64,000 nucleotides of DNA from Chthonomonas sp. (GCA_016788425.1 JAEURQ010000002.1:124001-188000), one strand, 5' to 3'; positions 1 to 8,751 are shown, counted from the stretch's first letter. The notes: generated by a model from the letters alone, not told the origin. Numbers and translations: made by a program.

Positions 1-576
1 CGCACGCTGTTCGCCCGGACGCCGTTTGCCCCAAGCGCAAACCTTTCCCTCAGTGAGCCGATGCAGCTGGCGGCGATGGGCACCGCGCTCACGGTCTCGG
101 GCGTTGCTCGCGACTTGCCAATTCCGGCGAGCGAGGTCGTGAGCATCGAGGCGGGCGACTGGATTCACCAGAACGATCGGCTGAACGTCACCCTCCAGGC
201 CACCTTTGCGCTCGGCTGTTCGCGGGCGGCGATTGACTTGCTCGCGAAGACGGAAGTCGAGAACGCATTCCTCAGCAAGTGGCACGAACTCGTGGAGTTG
301 GTCAATCAGCAAGGATTGCCCATGGCCGAGAAGCTCGCCATCCGCGCCACCGCGATCGAATTCATGGGCCGCGCCGCCCACGCCGCGCTCATCGCGAGCG
401 GCGGTCGCGGCATCGCGCTCAGCCATTCCGCGCAGCGCATCGCCCGCGAAGCGTTCGTGTTTAGCGTGTCGGCGATCACGCCGGATGTTCAGTCGGCAGC
501 CCTGCGGACCATCGCGAACAACCTCAATCTTGCCGAAAGTCCTAACACTTTGAACGCAAATAAAATTCGGGCGTAA
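1..576 (+). CDS. acyl-CoA dehydrogenase-like protein, C-terminal part (5' end outside window)
   Basis: The reading frame is open from base 1 and ends at TAA 574-576, so the start lies upstream of the window. The visible ~191 residues look like the middle and C-terminal helical bundle of an acyl-CoA dehydrogenase: a segment SGVARDLPIPASEVV, which resembles the end of the middle domain, then a long helix with LGCSRAAIDLL, and later GRAAHAALIASGGRGIAL followed by QRIAREAFVFSVSAITPDVQ, which resembles the C-terminal arm near the flavin. The family oxidises acyl-CoA thioesters or similar substrates with FAD in the cytoplasm. The catalytic base and acyl-binding N-domain cannot be assessed. A flavin-dependent monooxygenase of the same fold is also possible. 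An ATG at 61 exists but is internal to the fold. Confidence 0.6.
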   Translation, partial: RTLFARTPFAPSANLSLSEPMQLAAMGTALTVSGVARDLPIPASEVVSIEAGDWIHQNDRLNVTLQATFALGCSRAAIDLLAKTEVENAFLSKWHELVELVNQQGLPMAEKLAIRATAIEFMGRAAHAALIASGGRGIALSHSAQRIAREAFVFSVSAITPDVQSAALRTIANNLNLAESPNTLNANKIRA

Positions 577-580
577 TTTT

Positions 581-611
581 TTGGCGATGAACCCGTAAAA
601 ACAGCTAGACT
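581..611 (+). promoter_or_regulatory. putative promoter of the Met-rich protein gene
   Basis: TTGGCG (581-586) and TAGACT (606-611) have sigma70-like form, with a long 19-nt spacer. The -10 lies in a short dyad, AGCTAG (603-608) and CTAGCT (618-623). Start codon follows at 636. Confidence 0.4.
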
Positions 612-635
612 AGTTCGCTAGCTTGGGAAAAGACT

Positions 636-1499
636 ATGAATGCTTCGAAAACTCTCGTTTTAATGTTGGCGCTGGGCGCAGTGGGCGTGGCCCAAGCGCA
701 GGACGCCTTCACTCTGCGCCGCATCTTCAAGATGGGCGAAACCATGACCTACAACATGGCCATGACCTCCGAAACCACGGTGGACATCAGCGCCTTCGGT
801 CAAGGTGAGCAAAAGACCACCTTTACGCAGAGCGGCAAAATCTCGTTCAAGACCACCAAGGTTGACGAAGCGAAGAAGGAAGCCAACCTGGAAATCAAGT
901 ACTTCGACATCGACATGAAGATGGAAGGCGGCATGCCCGGAATGGGCGGCGATATGCCGAAGGAGTACTCGGTGATGGCGACCATGGACAGCATGAACCG
1001 CATCAAGGACATGAAGATTGAAGGCATGCCGGGCATGCTCCGCATGATGTCGGAAAGCTCGATGCGACAAAGCCTCGGCGGCGTCCAATTCCCGGAAGCA
1101 GCCGTGAAGGTCGGCGACGGCTGGGACGTGAAGGTTCCGAAGGACGGCATGATGTTCGACACCGACCAAGTGCTGAAGGCCAAGTTCCTCTCGGTGAAGG
1201 ACATCAATGGCAAGAAGGCTTACGAAATCTCGGTGAAGGGCCCGCTGAACCTGAACATGGACCTGAGCAAGATGATGGAGCAAGGCGGCGGCGACAACCC
1301 GATGGCCGGCATGAAGATGGCCATCACCGGCAAGATGGACAACGATTCGGTCGTGACGATTGACGCTGAAACCGGCAACTTCCTGATCATCGATATGAAG
1401 ATGACGCAGGAAATGACGGTGGATATGGTGGACATGGGCGTGAAACTCCCGATGTTCGGCAACACCACCTCGATCATCAAGGCCTCGACGATTAAGTAA
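636..1499 (+). CDS. secreted methionine-rich protein (DUF6263-like)
   Basis: 287 residues beginning with a clear signal peptide (MNASKTLVLMLALGAVGVAQAQ, cleavage probably after Ala-Gln-Ala). The mature part alternates beta-strand-like stretches (TYNMAMTSETTVDI, GKISFKTTKV, ANLEIKYFDIDM) with a methionine- and glycine-rich central segment. I count 35 Met in 287 residues, many as MxM or MPGM. The overall pattern (signal peptide, Gly-Glu near the start of the mature chain, repeated strand-plus-Thr segments, a KVGDGWDVKVP motif) resembles DUF6263-type periplasmic proteins, whose function is unknown. Methionine clusters can bind Cu(I), but no Cys or His set supports that here. It has its own promoter and terminator, so it is probably monocistronic. 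Confidence 0.6.
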   Translation: MNASKTLVLMLALGAVGVAQAQDAFTLRRIFKMGETMTYNMAMTSETTVDISAFGQGEQKTTFTQSGKISFKTTKVDEAKKEANLEIKYFDIDMKMEGGMPGMGGDMPKEYSVMATMDSMNRIKDMKIEGMPGMLRMMSESSMRQSLGGVQFPEAAVKVGDGWDVKVPKDGMMFDTDQVLKAKFLSVKDINGKKAYEISVKGPLNLNMDLSKMMEQGGGDNPMAGMKMAITGKMDNDSVVTIDAETGNFLIIDMKMTQEMTVDMVDMGVKLPMFGNTTSIIKASTIK

Positions 1500-1516
1500 A
1501 TCGTCAGACGCAAAGA

Positions 1517-1550
1517 AGCCCGTCGCTCGATGAGCGGCGGGCTTTTTCTG
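1517..1550 (+). terminator. rho-independent terminator
   Basis: Stem AGCCCGTCGCTC (1517-1528) pairs with 1532-1543 (one G-U), 3-nt loop, then TTTTCTGTTT. It lies 17 nt after the Met-rich gene and just before the stop of convergent glyS, so it may act for both strands. Confidence 0.85.
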
Positions 1551-1551
1551 T

Positions 1552-3543
1552 TTAGCCTTCGATGACGAGCTTCGTCAGATCGCCGATCTCGAGGATTTTG
1601 TCGCGGACACCCTTGGCCAGGCTGAGTCGGGCGCGGCGTGTGTCTGCGTTGTCGTCCATGATCATCGTCGACTCGAAGAAGGCGTGAATCGCCGGGCAGA
1701 GGGAGGCGATTCCCGCGGCGCCGGGTTGGGTTTGCTTCAGCTGGGCGAGGAGCGCCGAGCCCTCGGCGGAGTTGAGTGCCGCGTCGGTAATAGCTTCCAC
1801 CGCGAGCCAGTCGGTGTGGCCCTTTTCCAAAGTCGAATTCACGATCCGAACAGGCCGGAGCGCGGTCTCAACATTACTTGCGCTCGCTTGGAACGCGGTG
1901 AGTTCTTCCACCGCCTTGAGCACGCGAGCCGGGCGCACCATGTTTTGTTCGGTTAGGGCGGCGTTCAGAATGTCGTAGCGGGCATCCACCATCGCCTGAT
2001 ATCGCCCTTCCAGAATCGTCATGAGCGCCTGGTTTGCGGCGGCCGGATCCACCGCGATGCCTTGCTTTTGGTACTCCTTAAGCGCGATCTCAAGGCCGAC
2101 GCGGAGGTCGTCCAGGTGCCCGGCGAAGCCCAGAGAAATCAGATACGTCGCCGCGCGGCGCAGACCCATCGGGTCGCTGGAGCCGCTCGGAACCACGCCG
2201 ATGCCCAGGTATCCGGCGAGTTTGTCGTATTGGTCAGCGGCAATGAGGCCCGCGGCCAGCGGGGAGAGTTCGGCATCGGCCGGGTTCACATATTGTATGC
2301 CAATGGCGTCGCAAACCTCGGCGGCCAGGCCCTCGCGGCGAGCATATTCGCCACCGACCTTGCCTTGCAGAGAGGCGAGTTCACCGACTAATCCGGTCGT
2401 GAGGTCGGCCTTCGCGTAGCGTCCGGCTAAGCGGGCATTTTCGCCGCCGATGGTGGCATCCATGAAGCCTTCGAGACGCTCAGCGCGCTGACGCACGGTG
2501 CCGAGCTTGTCCTGAAAGAGCATGGCTTCGGTCATGCCGAGGAAGTGGTTCAAATCGTACTTTTTGTCCTCGTCAAAGAAAAACTTGGCGTCGTTAAAGC
2601 GCGCATTGAGCACCCACTGGTTGCCGCCTCGCACGGTGTCCTCTTCGCCAGAATTGCGAATCCAAAGGAAGTGCGGCGCGAGCTTGCCCTGCCCTTGGCG
2701 AACCGGGAACATGCGCTCGTGTTTGGCCATGGCGGTGATCAGCACGTCCTCGGGGAGCTCAAGATAATCGCTCGACCAGTTGCCCAGCAGCGGCTGCGGC
2801 CATTCGGTCAGGTACACGTTTTCGTCGATCAGATCGTCGCTCCATTCGACCTGGCAGCCGGTCGGCGCGAGCTCGGCGCCGGCCAGAATCATCGCGCGGC
2901 GCTTGGCCGCGTCGGGCTGCACCTGGTGGGCTTCCAAATCGCGAATGAACTGACCGCCAGTTCGCACCGGAAAGGGTTGCGGAGCATAGAAACGGTGGCC
3001 GCGCGACTCGCCGCCGCTGACGACGCCTTCGATATCAAAGTTCACGATCTGCCCGTCGAAGACGGCGACGATCCAGCGGATCGGGCGCGCGAACCGCATG
3101 CGCGAAGCGCCCCAGCGCATGGTCTTGTCAAAGGTCAAACTACGGACACTCGCGGGAAGAACCTCGGCAAGAACCTCGGCCGAAGGGCGACCCGCCACAA
3201 CCTTGTCCACCCACACATAATCGCCCTCGCGTCGCACCTCCGCGGGCGAAATGCCTTGCCCCCGGCAAAAGCCTTCAAGCGCCTTGGTTGGATTGCCGTC
3301 GGCGTCAAACGCGCTCGAGAGCGCGGGGCCGCGATTGGTGGTGTTGCGGTCGGGTTGACGAAGGTCAATCCCTTGCATGATCACGATCAGGCGGCGGGGA
3401 GTGGCGAAAGTTTCCGTGCGCTCAAATCCAATACCCGCTTCAGCGAGGGCCGTTTCGATATGTCGGGCGAGGTCGTGGCTGGCGCGCGCCACCGACCCGG
3501 CGGGAAGCTCTTCGCAACCCAATTCGAAAACAAGTTCGGGCAT
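1552..3543 (-). CDS. glyS: glycine--tRNA ligase beta subunit
   Basis: 663 residues, close to the usual ~690 for GlyS of the alpha2-beta2 bacterial glycyl-tRNA synthetase. GlyS recognises and binds tRNA-Gly while GlyQ makes glycyl-adenylate. The N-terminus LVFELGCEELPAG (residues 4-16) is the family signature. ETFATPRRL (44-52), KTMRWG (140-145), FARPIRW (151-157) and ITAMAKHERMFPV (269-281) are all conserved GlyS blocks. The C-terminal ~100 residues form the DALR-like anticodon-binding helices. The alpha-subunit gene glyQ is not next to it, unlike the common glyQ-glyS operon, and must be elsewhere. A 364-codon open frame on the opposite strand is a composition shadow. Confidence 0.95.
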   Translation of the reverse strand: MPELVFELGCEELPAGSVARASHDLARHIETALAEAGIGFERTETFATPRRLIVIMQGIDLRQPDRNTTNRGPALSSAFDADGNPTKALEGFCRGQGISPAEVRREGDYVWVDKVVAGRPSAEVLAEVLPASVRSLTFDKTMRWGASRMRFARPIRWIVAVFDGQIVNFDIEGVVSGGESRGHRFYAPQPFPVRTGGQFIRDLEAHQVQPDAAKRRAMILAGAELAPTGCQVEWSDDLIDENVYLTEWPQPLLGNWSSDYLELPEDVLITAMAKHERMFPVRQGQGKLAPHFLWIRNSGEEDTVRGGNQWVLNARFNDAKFFFDEDKKYDLNHFLGMTEAMLFQDKLGTVRQRAERLEGFMDATIGGENARLAGRYAKADLTTGLVGELASLQGKVGGEYARREGLAAEVCDAIGIQYVNPADAELSPLAAGLIAADQYDKLAGYLGIGVVPSGSSDPMGLRRAATYLISLGFAGHLDDLRVGLEIALKEYQKQGIAVDPAAANQALMTILEGRYQAMVDARYDILNAALTEQNMVRPARVLKAVEELTAFQASASNVETALRPVRIVNSTLEKGHTDWLAVEAITDAALNSAEGSALLAQLKQTQPGAAGIASLCPAIHAFFESTMIMDDNADTRRARLSLAKGVRDKILEIGDLTKLVIEG

Positions 3544-3636
3544 AGCGCACCAGTTTACCGTTCTGGAACTTGTACCTCCGATGCGACTTCTGGCCTCCTT
3601 CGAACGTATCTTCGGACGAGGCCCGACCGGATTGTG

Positions 3637-3642
3637 TAGAAT
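3637..3642 (+). promoter_or_regulatory. putative extended -10 box of the 3682 gene
   Basis: TAGAAT preceded by TG (TGTAGAAT) 40 nt before the ATG at 3682; no convincing -35. Confidence 0.3.
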
Positions 3643-3681
3643 TGCCCTACACGTCGATGGACGTGGCGACTGGAAAACAGC

Positions 3682-4179
3682 ATGAAGCAGCTACTTTTGA
3701 TCGCGGCTCTGGGAGCGTCCGCTATGGCATTTAGCCAACAATCGCTCATCAACACTACCGACCTCTCGATCCGCTTGGGCGGCGTCTATCCTCTGGAGCG
3801 CACCACTCGCAACGTGACGAAGAACATGATCGCCATCGGCCTCGATTTCGAAGCACCGTCCAACTTCGTGAAGGGGGGCAAGAACTACTTCTCATTCGAT
3901 TGGTATGGCAAGAGCGGCAGCGGTGCCAAGGGCAACATGTTCCCGATCATGTTCAACGTGCGACTCGGCGATGAGCCGGGCAAGCAGTTCTACTCGTTCC
4001 TCGGCGCGGGTCTGGTGTTCATGGACGTAACCTCGGCTAAGACCGTGTTTGGCGTTCGCGGCGGCATCGGGACTCGTCTGAATGCGAACATCTTCGCCGA
4101 AGCAGCCGCCGTTCTCAGCGGTGATGCAAACGGCGCCAAGGCCAACTCGGTTGGCGTGTTCGTAGGCTACAAGTTCTAA
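3682..4179 (+). CDS. small outer-membrane-beta-barrel-like protein
   Basis: 165 residues with a signal peptide (MKQLLLIAALGASAMAFS, cleavage near Phe-Ser-Gln-Gln). The mature part is made of alternating hydrophobic/polar strands rich in Gly and aromatic residues (YFSFDWYGKSG, FYSFLGAGLVFMDV, VFGVRGGIGTRL, SVGVFVGYKF) and ends in a C-terminal phenylalanine, as many Gram-negative outer-membrane barrels do. The length fits a small 8-stranded barrel. No specific family was recognised and no ligand can be inferred. It is flanked by a promoter-like element and a strong terminator, so it is likely transcribed alone. Confidence 0.6.
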   Translation: MKQLLLIAALGASAMAFSQQSLINTTDLSIRLGGVYPLERTTRNVTKNMIAIGLDFEAPSNFVKGGKNYFSFDWYGKSGSGAKGNMFPIMFNVRLGDEPGKQFYSFLGAGLVFMDVTSAKTVFGVRGGIGTRLNANIFAEAAAVLSGDANGAKANSVGVFVGYKF

Positions 4180-4196
4180 GCCTCGCGGCTTACAAC

Positions 4197-4235
4197 AAAA
4201 AGTGGGCTCCCTCCAAGAGGGAGCCCACTTTACTT
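4197..4235. terminator. bidirectional terminator
   Basis: Perfect 13-bp stem, AGTGGGCTCCCTC (4201-4213) with 4217-4229 and loop CAA, flanked by an A-run on the left and a T-run on the right. It serves the barrel gene on + and rplA on -. Confidence 0.9.
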
Positions 4236-4250
4236 TTGCGGTCAGGTCGC

Positions 4251-4979
4251 TTAGGCGACGCCGGCGAACTTTTGCGCGATGCTCGGGTCGACGCCAACGC
4301 CGGTACCCATGGTCGAAGTCACGGTGATCGAGAGCAGGTACTTGCCCTTGCTGCTCGCCGGCTTCGCCTTCACAATCGCGGTGAGCGCGGCCTTGAAGTT
4401 TTCTTGCAGTTGATCGTCGCTGAAGTTGGCGCGGCCGATGCTGCAGTGGACCACGCCACCCTTGTCGGCGCGATACTCAACGCGGGCACCCGACTTGAGT
4501 TCCTTGACGGCTTGAGCAATCGAGTTGGTCACGGTGCCGTTGCGCTTGTTGGGCGTCTTGGCGCCGAGCGCCTTACCGATCTTCCCAATTTGGGGAGCCA
4601 TTTCGTCGGTCGCGAGAACGACGGTGAAGTTCTTTTCGCCGCCTTGAATCTTGGTGATCAGCTCGTCGGCACCCACAAAGTCCGCGCCCGCGGCTTCGGC
4701 TTCCTTGGCCAGGTCGCCCTTGGCCAGCACCCACACGACGGCCTTCTTGCCGGTCCCGTGGGGCAGGGTGGTGATTCCGCGCACGTTTTGATCGCTCTTG
4801 CGGGAGTCTATGCCAAGGCGAACGCTGATGTCGATGCTCTCGACGAACTTTGCGTTGGCGTTCTTCTTAGCGGCGACAATCGCCTCTTCTACGCCGTGCA
4901 GGGCATCCTTCTCAATGGTCTTGGCGACTTCCGAGTAGCGCGCCGAATGACGAGTCTTGTTGCGAATATTCTTTTTCAA
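4251..4979 (-). CDS. rplA: 50S ribosomal protein L1
   Basis: 242 residues, typical for L1, which forms the L1 stalk on 23S rRNA, helps release E-site tRNA and often represses its own mRNA. N-terminal KKNIRNKTRHSARYSEV, the VESIDISVRLGIDSRKSDQNVRG block, LPHGTGK and the C-terminal SKGKYLLSITVTSTMGTGVGVDP region are characteristic. The start is TTG at 4979, with GGAGG at 4986-4990 six bases upstream; the longer open frame running back to 5207 reads into the neighbouring gene and is not coding. Unusually, rplA is not joined to rplK, rplJ or rplL here: the gene upstream on the same strand encodes a secreted protein. Confidence 0.95.
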   Translation of the reverse strand: MKKNIRNKTRHSARYSEVAKTIEKDALHGVEEAIVAAKKNANAKFVESIDISVRLGIDSRKSDQNVRGITTLPHGTGKKAVVWVLAKGDLAKEAEAAGADFVGADELITKIQGGEKNFTVVLATDEMAPQIGKIGKALGAKTPNKRNGTVTNSIAQAVKELKSGARVEYRADKGGVVHCSIGRANFSDDQLQENFKAALTAIVKAKPASSKGKYLLSITVTSTMGTGVGVDPSIAQKFAGVA

Positions 4980-5041
4980 TTGAGACCTCCGTGGTAGTAG
5001 CGGCCCGAAAGCCTCCCACAGGAACCTGAAAGGATACCCGA

Positions 5042-7261
5042 TTAGCGCGTTCGTTTGACCCGAATATTGTCGAGACTCGCGGCCAGGGCGTTGCCGCCTT
5101 CGAACACGAGCATCCCCGCACGAGCCTTGGCGAAGCCCGGGTTCTTGCCCGGCTCGCTCTCGGCGACCCGCGCCCGCGTGTTCACGTTGTCGAGATTGAA
5201 CCGCCACACCCGCAACCCGTTAAGCCAATGCTCAACGACGCCGGCCTGCACGATGAGGCGCGAATCGTTCCAATGGCCGGGCTCGCGCAAGGGGCGATGC
5301 TTGGCCGCCTCGAAGAAGTCGAGCGAGCCGCCGCCTGTCGGGGCGCCGAGCAACACGCGCAAACTCGTTTTGGCGGGGACGGCCTCGCCGGGTACTCGCA
5401 GGTACAAAGCCGTGGCGCCGCCCGGCGTGCTGCGCCAACGGAACCTCAGCTCAAAGTTGGCAAGCGAATCGTTGGACCACAACTGCCCGCCTTTGGCGGT
5501 CAGGGCGAGAGGTGAGAATCCGGCGGGGTCTTTGGGCTCGGGTGTGGGGGTGACCACCGCCGCCTTCGCGGGGACCCGGCCGACCGAATACCAGAGATCG
5601 CGCGCTCCGAGAAGGCGATTTGAGGTGCTTGTCAGCCCTTGGTTCAGCCGCACGCCCAGAAGTTGACCGCTCGCGAGGCTCGGAATCTCGAGGAAAACGC
5701 GGTTGCGCCAGCGGTTGACGCTGACCGTGGTGATCGGCATGGCTTTCCCTTCCCAAGTTTCAGCCGTGTAGTCCTCGACGCTAAGCCCCATGCCCTCGCT
5801 GAGCGACTCGCTGAGCACGAGTTCGATGCCGTTGGCAAAGAGGCTCGCGTCCACGATTTCAAAGAAGGTGCCGGTTCGAGGCCGGATGGTTACAAGTTGA
5901 CCACCGCCCATGGCGAAGAAATTGGGACCCGCGAGCCGCTCGGACCACGCACCCGAAATAGGGATCATCGCGCCCTGCAGGGTGCCGTTGACCACTTCGG
6001 GAATCCAGCGCCAGGTGCCCGGGCCATCGGTGCGGCCGAACACGTATTGCCCGGCAAACGGCTTCGCGACGATGGGGACCATGTTGCTGGGCGAGGCGTG
6101 AGTCGGCACGCGAAGGGGCGATCCGCCCGCCCAGGGCACAAATGCACCCGGAGCGGCGACCAGCCGCTGCTGATTGGGGCCGGTGCTGACCGAGGTGGCC
6201 CCGCTAATCGTTTCCGTGCTCGGTTCAATGGTGCCATCGGGGCGAGCGGTCACGACGCCCGAGTCCGTGACGATGAACGTGCCATCGGGCGTGACGCTGA
6301 AGTCGCGCGCGTTTGACGATGCCCAACCCGTGGCGCGCACCATGTATTGGTCAAACACGCCGTCTTGGTCGAGGTCGGTCAGCTCAGTGAGTTCGCCGCG
6401 TTGCAACGCCAGTAGCTTGCCGCCGACCATGTGCAGCGCGAGGCAATCATCGAGGCCGCTGGCGAGGGTTTGGCCGGTCGCCAAAATGAACACTCGCGAG
6501 CGATCGCCGACGATGGCGCGGCCACTTGAAAGAATCTCAAAGCAGTTCGCGTCGGCCGGAACCTCACTCACTAGCGAGGTGGTGAACGGAAAGGGGCGAT
6601 CGCTGGTTTCGTAGGCCTTGGCTGCGGGGCGCGGCGAGGGAATCTGCAGTTTGCCGGGGGCAGCAAGCGAGAACGTGGTCGAAACGACGGTCGCGCTATC
6701 GTTGCGCAGCGTGAGCTGCATCGAACTCGGCGACATGCCGGTTTCCTCGGCGTCCGCCAGGGACCCGCTGGTGCTGGCGGGTTGCCGCAGATCCAGGGGA
6801 ATTGTCAGGCTGAGTCGCACATCCTTCGGCAAATCAATCGGATTGAACACGCGCTCCAGCCGATTCTCCGTCGCGGTCAGCGTCTCCTCAATCCGAAACA
6901 GTTGCCCTTGAAAGGGAATGTCGTACAACAAGGTCGCGACGCCCTTGCGAATTCGATACCCGCGAAACACGGCGGGCACGCGGTCGGCGGAGTTGCCTTG
7001 CCGCACGCGCCACGTCGGGTTCATCAAGAGGTCTTCGGCGTAGGCGTCGCCCTCGGTCTTGCCATCGCGCAATCCGCCCGCCCACACCTTGCGGAGTCGG
7101 CCCGTGGCGGCGTCGAACACGACGCTCATGGCTGGGGCAAGGGGCAATACGAGCGATCGCGCCCGACCATCCACCGTCGCGCGGATGACCGGCGGCGAGC
7201 CTTGAACTTGAGCCCAGGGAGTCAGTCCCGATGAAAGTACGAGGGCGGCCACCGAGAACAT
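5042..7261 (-). CDS. secreted protein with C-terminal 3-keto-disaccharide hydrolase-like (DUF1080) domain
   Basis: 739 residues with a short N-terminal hydrophobic export segment (MFSVAALVLSSGLTPWA). Residues ~20-190 look like an all-beta domain. Residues ~230-480 contain propeller-like short repeats with PDGTFIV and DLDQDGVFDQY, as in the heme-less glucose-dehydrogenase-like propellers of planctomycetes and armatimonads. Residues ~600-735 carry a concanavalin-like DUF1080 pattern: NFELRFRWR, ALYLRVPGE, GHWNDSRLIVQAG, VEHWLNGLRVWRF. DUF1080 proteins act on or bind sugars outside the cell, but catalytic residues could not be assigned. A TAGATT box (7269-7274) sits 7 nt before the ATG and no Shine-Dalgarno is seen, so the transcript may be leaderless. 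Confidence 0.6.
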   Translation of the reverse strand: MFSVAALVLSSGLTPWAQVQGSPPVIRATVDGRARSLVLPLAPAMSVVFDAATGRLRKVWAGGLRDGKTEGDAYAEDLLMNPTWRVRQGNSADRVPAVFRGYRIRKGVATLLYDIPFQGQLFRIEETLTATENRLERVFNPIDLPKDVRLSLTIPLDLRQPASTSGSLADAEETGMSPSSMQLTLRNDSATVVSTTFSLAAPGKLQIPSPRPAAKAYETSDRPFPFTTSLVSEVPADANCFEILSSGRAIVGDRSRVFILATGQTLASGLDDCLALHMVGGKLLALQRGELTELTDLDQDGVFDQYMVRATGWASSNARDFSVTPDGTFIVTDSGVVTARPDGTIEPSTETISGATSVSTGPNQQRLVAAPGAFVPWAGGSPLRVPTHASPSNMVPIVAKPFAGQYVFGRTDGPGTWRWIPEVVNGTLQGAMIPISGAWSERLAGPNFFAMGGGQLVTIRPRTGTFFEIVDASLFANGIELVLSESLSEGMGLSVEDYTAETWEGKAMPITTVSVNRWRNRVFLEIPSLASGQLLGVRLNQGLTSTSNRLLGARDLWYSVGRVPAKAAVVTPTPEPKDPAGFSPLALTAKGGQLWSNDSLANFELRFRWRSTPGGATALYLRVPGEAVPAKTSLRVLLGAPTGGGSLDFFEAAKHRPLREPGHWNDSRLIVQAGVVEHWLNGLRVWRFNLDNVNTRARVAESEPGKNPGFAKARAGMLVFEGGNALAASLDNIRVKRTR

Positions 7262-7268
7262 TAGGGAT

Positions 7269-7274
7269 AATCTA
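7269..7274 (-). promoter_or_regulatory. putative -10 box, leaderless start
   Basis: TAGATT on the minus strand with 7 nt between the box and the ATG at 7261. No -35 consensus was found. Confidence 0.4.
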
Positions 7275-7304
7275 CCTTTGCCGACCGGCAGGAGTGAGTC
7301 GAAA

Positions 7305-8138
7305 TTGCCTCTGTATCACAAATTTGATGCGCCTAATTCCGCAAACTTAACGGACATTGACCCGAAGGGGTTGGACATGGACAAGGCGGAGGTGCGGGAG
7401 CGCACCGAAAAGTTGGGCAAGGAACTCAACGAACTGCAGGACCTGATGTTCTATGCCGGGCAGCATTCGTTGCTCCTGGTTCTGCAAGGCATGGACACCG
7501 CCGGCAAGGATGGGGCGATCCGCCACATTTTCAGCATTCTGCACGGCCAGGCGGCCAGCGTCGCCAGCTTTAAGGTCCCGACGCCCGAAGAAATGGCGCA
7601 CGACTTTTTGTGGCGTTGCCACAAGCAGACTCCCGGCCGAGGGGAGATGCGCATTTTCAACCGCAGCCACTACGAAGATGTTCTGGTCGTTCGCGTCCAC
7701 GAGTTTGTGCCGAAGGAAGTCTGGTCGGCGAGGTACGAGCACATCAACAACTTTGAGCAAGTCGTCGCGACGGCCAACACGATGGTTGTCAAGGTGTTTC
7801 TGCACATCAGTAAGGAGGAGCAAGAAGAACGTCTGATCGCTCGCGAGCAAGAGACCGAAAAGGCGTGGAAACTCAGCGTCGGCGATTGGAAAGAGCGCGA
7901 GCGTTGGGACGATTATCAAGCCGCATATCAAGATGTTATTCGCAAGTGCAGCGCCGAGCAAGCGCCATGGTACGTGGTTCCCGCGAACAAGAAGTCGCAG
8001 CGCGACTTGGCGATCACTGAGATTCTGGTGAACACTCTTCGCCCGTTAGCGTCGGAGTGGAAGGAGAAGCTTGTCAAAATTGGCGTCGAAGCGAAGGAGG
8101 AACTGAGTGCATACCGCGCGAGTTTGCCGAAGTCTTAA
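7305..8138 (+). CDS. ppk2: polyphosphate kinase 2 family protein
   Basis: 277 residues from TTG 7305, which is preceded by AGGAG at 7290-7294; another in-frame TTG at 7278 would add nine residues but lacks a ribosome site. PPK2 enzymes transfer phosphate from polyphosphate to nucleotides, or the reverse. Walker A GMDTAGKDG (residues 62-70), Walker B-like NRSHYEDVLVVRVHE (119-133) and the lid region with REQETEKAWKLSVGDWKER are family-typical. A single PPK2 domain of this length with this N-terminal extension fits the class that phosphorylates AMP/ADP, though class assignment by eye is tentative. The gene for an exopolyphosphatase lies 0.6 kb away on the other strand, suggesting a polyphosphate locus. 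Confidence 0.9.
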   Translation: MPLYHKFDAPNSANLTDIDPKGLDMDKAEVRERTEKLGKELNELQDLMFYAGQHSLLLVLQGMDTAGKDGAIRHIFSILHGQAASVASFKVPTPEEMAHDFLWRCHKQTPGRGEMRIFNRSHYEDVLVVRVHEFVPKEVWSARYEHINNFEQVVATANTMVVKVFLHISKEEQEERLIAREQETEKAWKLSVGDWKERERWDDYQAAYQDVIRKCSAEQAPWYVVPANKKSQRDLAITEILVNTLRPLASEWKEKLVKIGVEAKEELSAYRASLPKS

Positions 8139-8751
8139 CGTATTCGCCGCGCTGGCGATTGCGGGGCTCGGTCACGCCCAAGCCACCTACAACGTGATGG
8201 TCGGCGGGCGCGTGGTTGGGCAAGGTAAGTACTTCATCAAGAAGCTGCCCGAAGGTGGTCTCGAAAACTACTTTAGTCTGTACTTTTCGACCGCCGAAGG
8301 GAAGTCGGAGTTTGCCGCGCGCGGAACATACAACAAGAATGGCCGACCCATAAGGGAGAACTATGTGCAGAAATCTCCGGCCGGCAAAAAAACCACATTG
8401 CTGAGTTACTCGGCGGGTTCGGTGAAGGCTGAAGTGGTGACCGACGGCCGTCGCATAACGAAGACAGTGAAGGTCCCCGAAGGGGCCAGTCTCAGCAGCC
8501 CGAGCGTGTTTTGGTTTGTGAAGGCCACACCACGCGCCGGATCGCAAGATCGCGGGTACGAATTCAATTCCGAGTCGCTGCGTTTCGACGACAGGCTTGT
8601 TTCCTACATTGGCAAAGAAACTCTCTTCGCGGGGAACCGCAAGATCGTCAGCCACAAAATCGCGAATGGCATGAAGACCTTTTGGCTGGATGAAAAGGGT
8701 CTACCGGTCAAGATTGACCTAGGAACGTTGCAACTCATCCGCCAATACTAA
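8107..8751 (+). CDS. secreted protein of unknown function (DUF6134-like)
   Basis: 214 residues starting at GTG 8107, overlapping the end of ppk2 by 32 nt with a strong AGGAGG ribosome site at 8095-8100, so translation is probably coupled. Residues 1-25 form a signal peptide ending in GLGHAQA. The mature protein is beta-rich: TYNVMVGGRVVGQGKYFIKK, then SLYFSTAEGKSEFAARGTY, RFDDRLVSYIGKETLFAGNRKIVSHKI, and a final WLDEKGLPVKIDLGTLQLIR. The pattern of a substrate-like beta sheet with a closing 'WLDEKGLPVKI' strand resembles DUF6134/DUF3108-like periplasmic proteins, which have no settled function. Its place between ppk2 and ppx may be only positional. Confidence 0.6.
   Translation: MHTARVCRSLNVFAALAIAGLGHAQATYNVMVGGRVVGQGKYFIKKLPEGGLENYFSLYFSTAEGKSEFAARGTYNKNGRPIRENYVQKSPAGKKTTLLSYSAGSVKAEVVTDGRRITKTVKVPEGASLSSPSVFWFVKATPRAGSQDRGYEFNSESLRFDDRLVSYIGKETLFAGNRKIVSHKIANGMKTFWLDEKGLPVKIDLGTLQLIRQY

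Noticed and set aside
2545-3639. 364-codon open frame antisense to glyS
   Set aside because: Shadow of a G+C-rich gene; no motif and no ribosome site.
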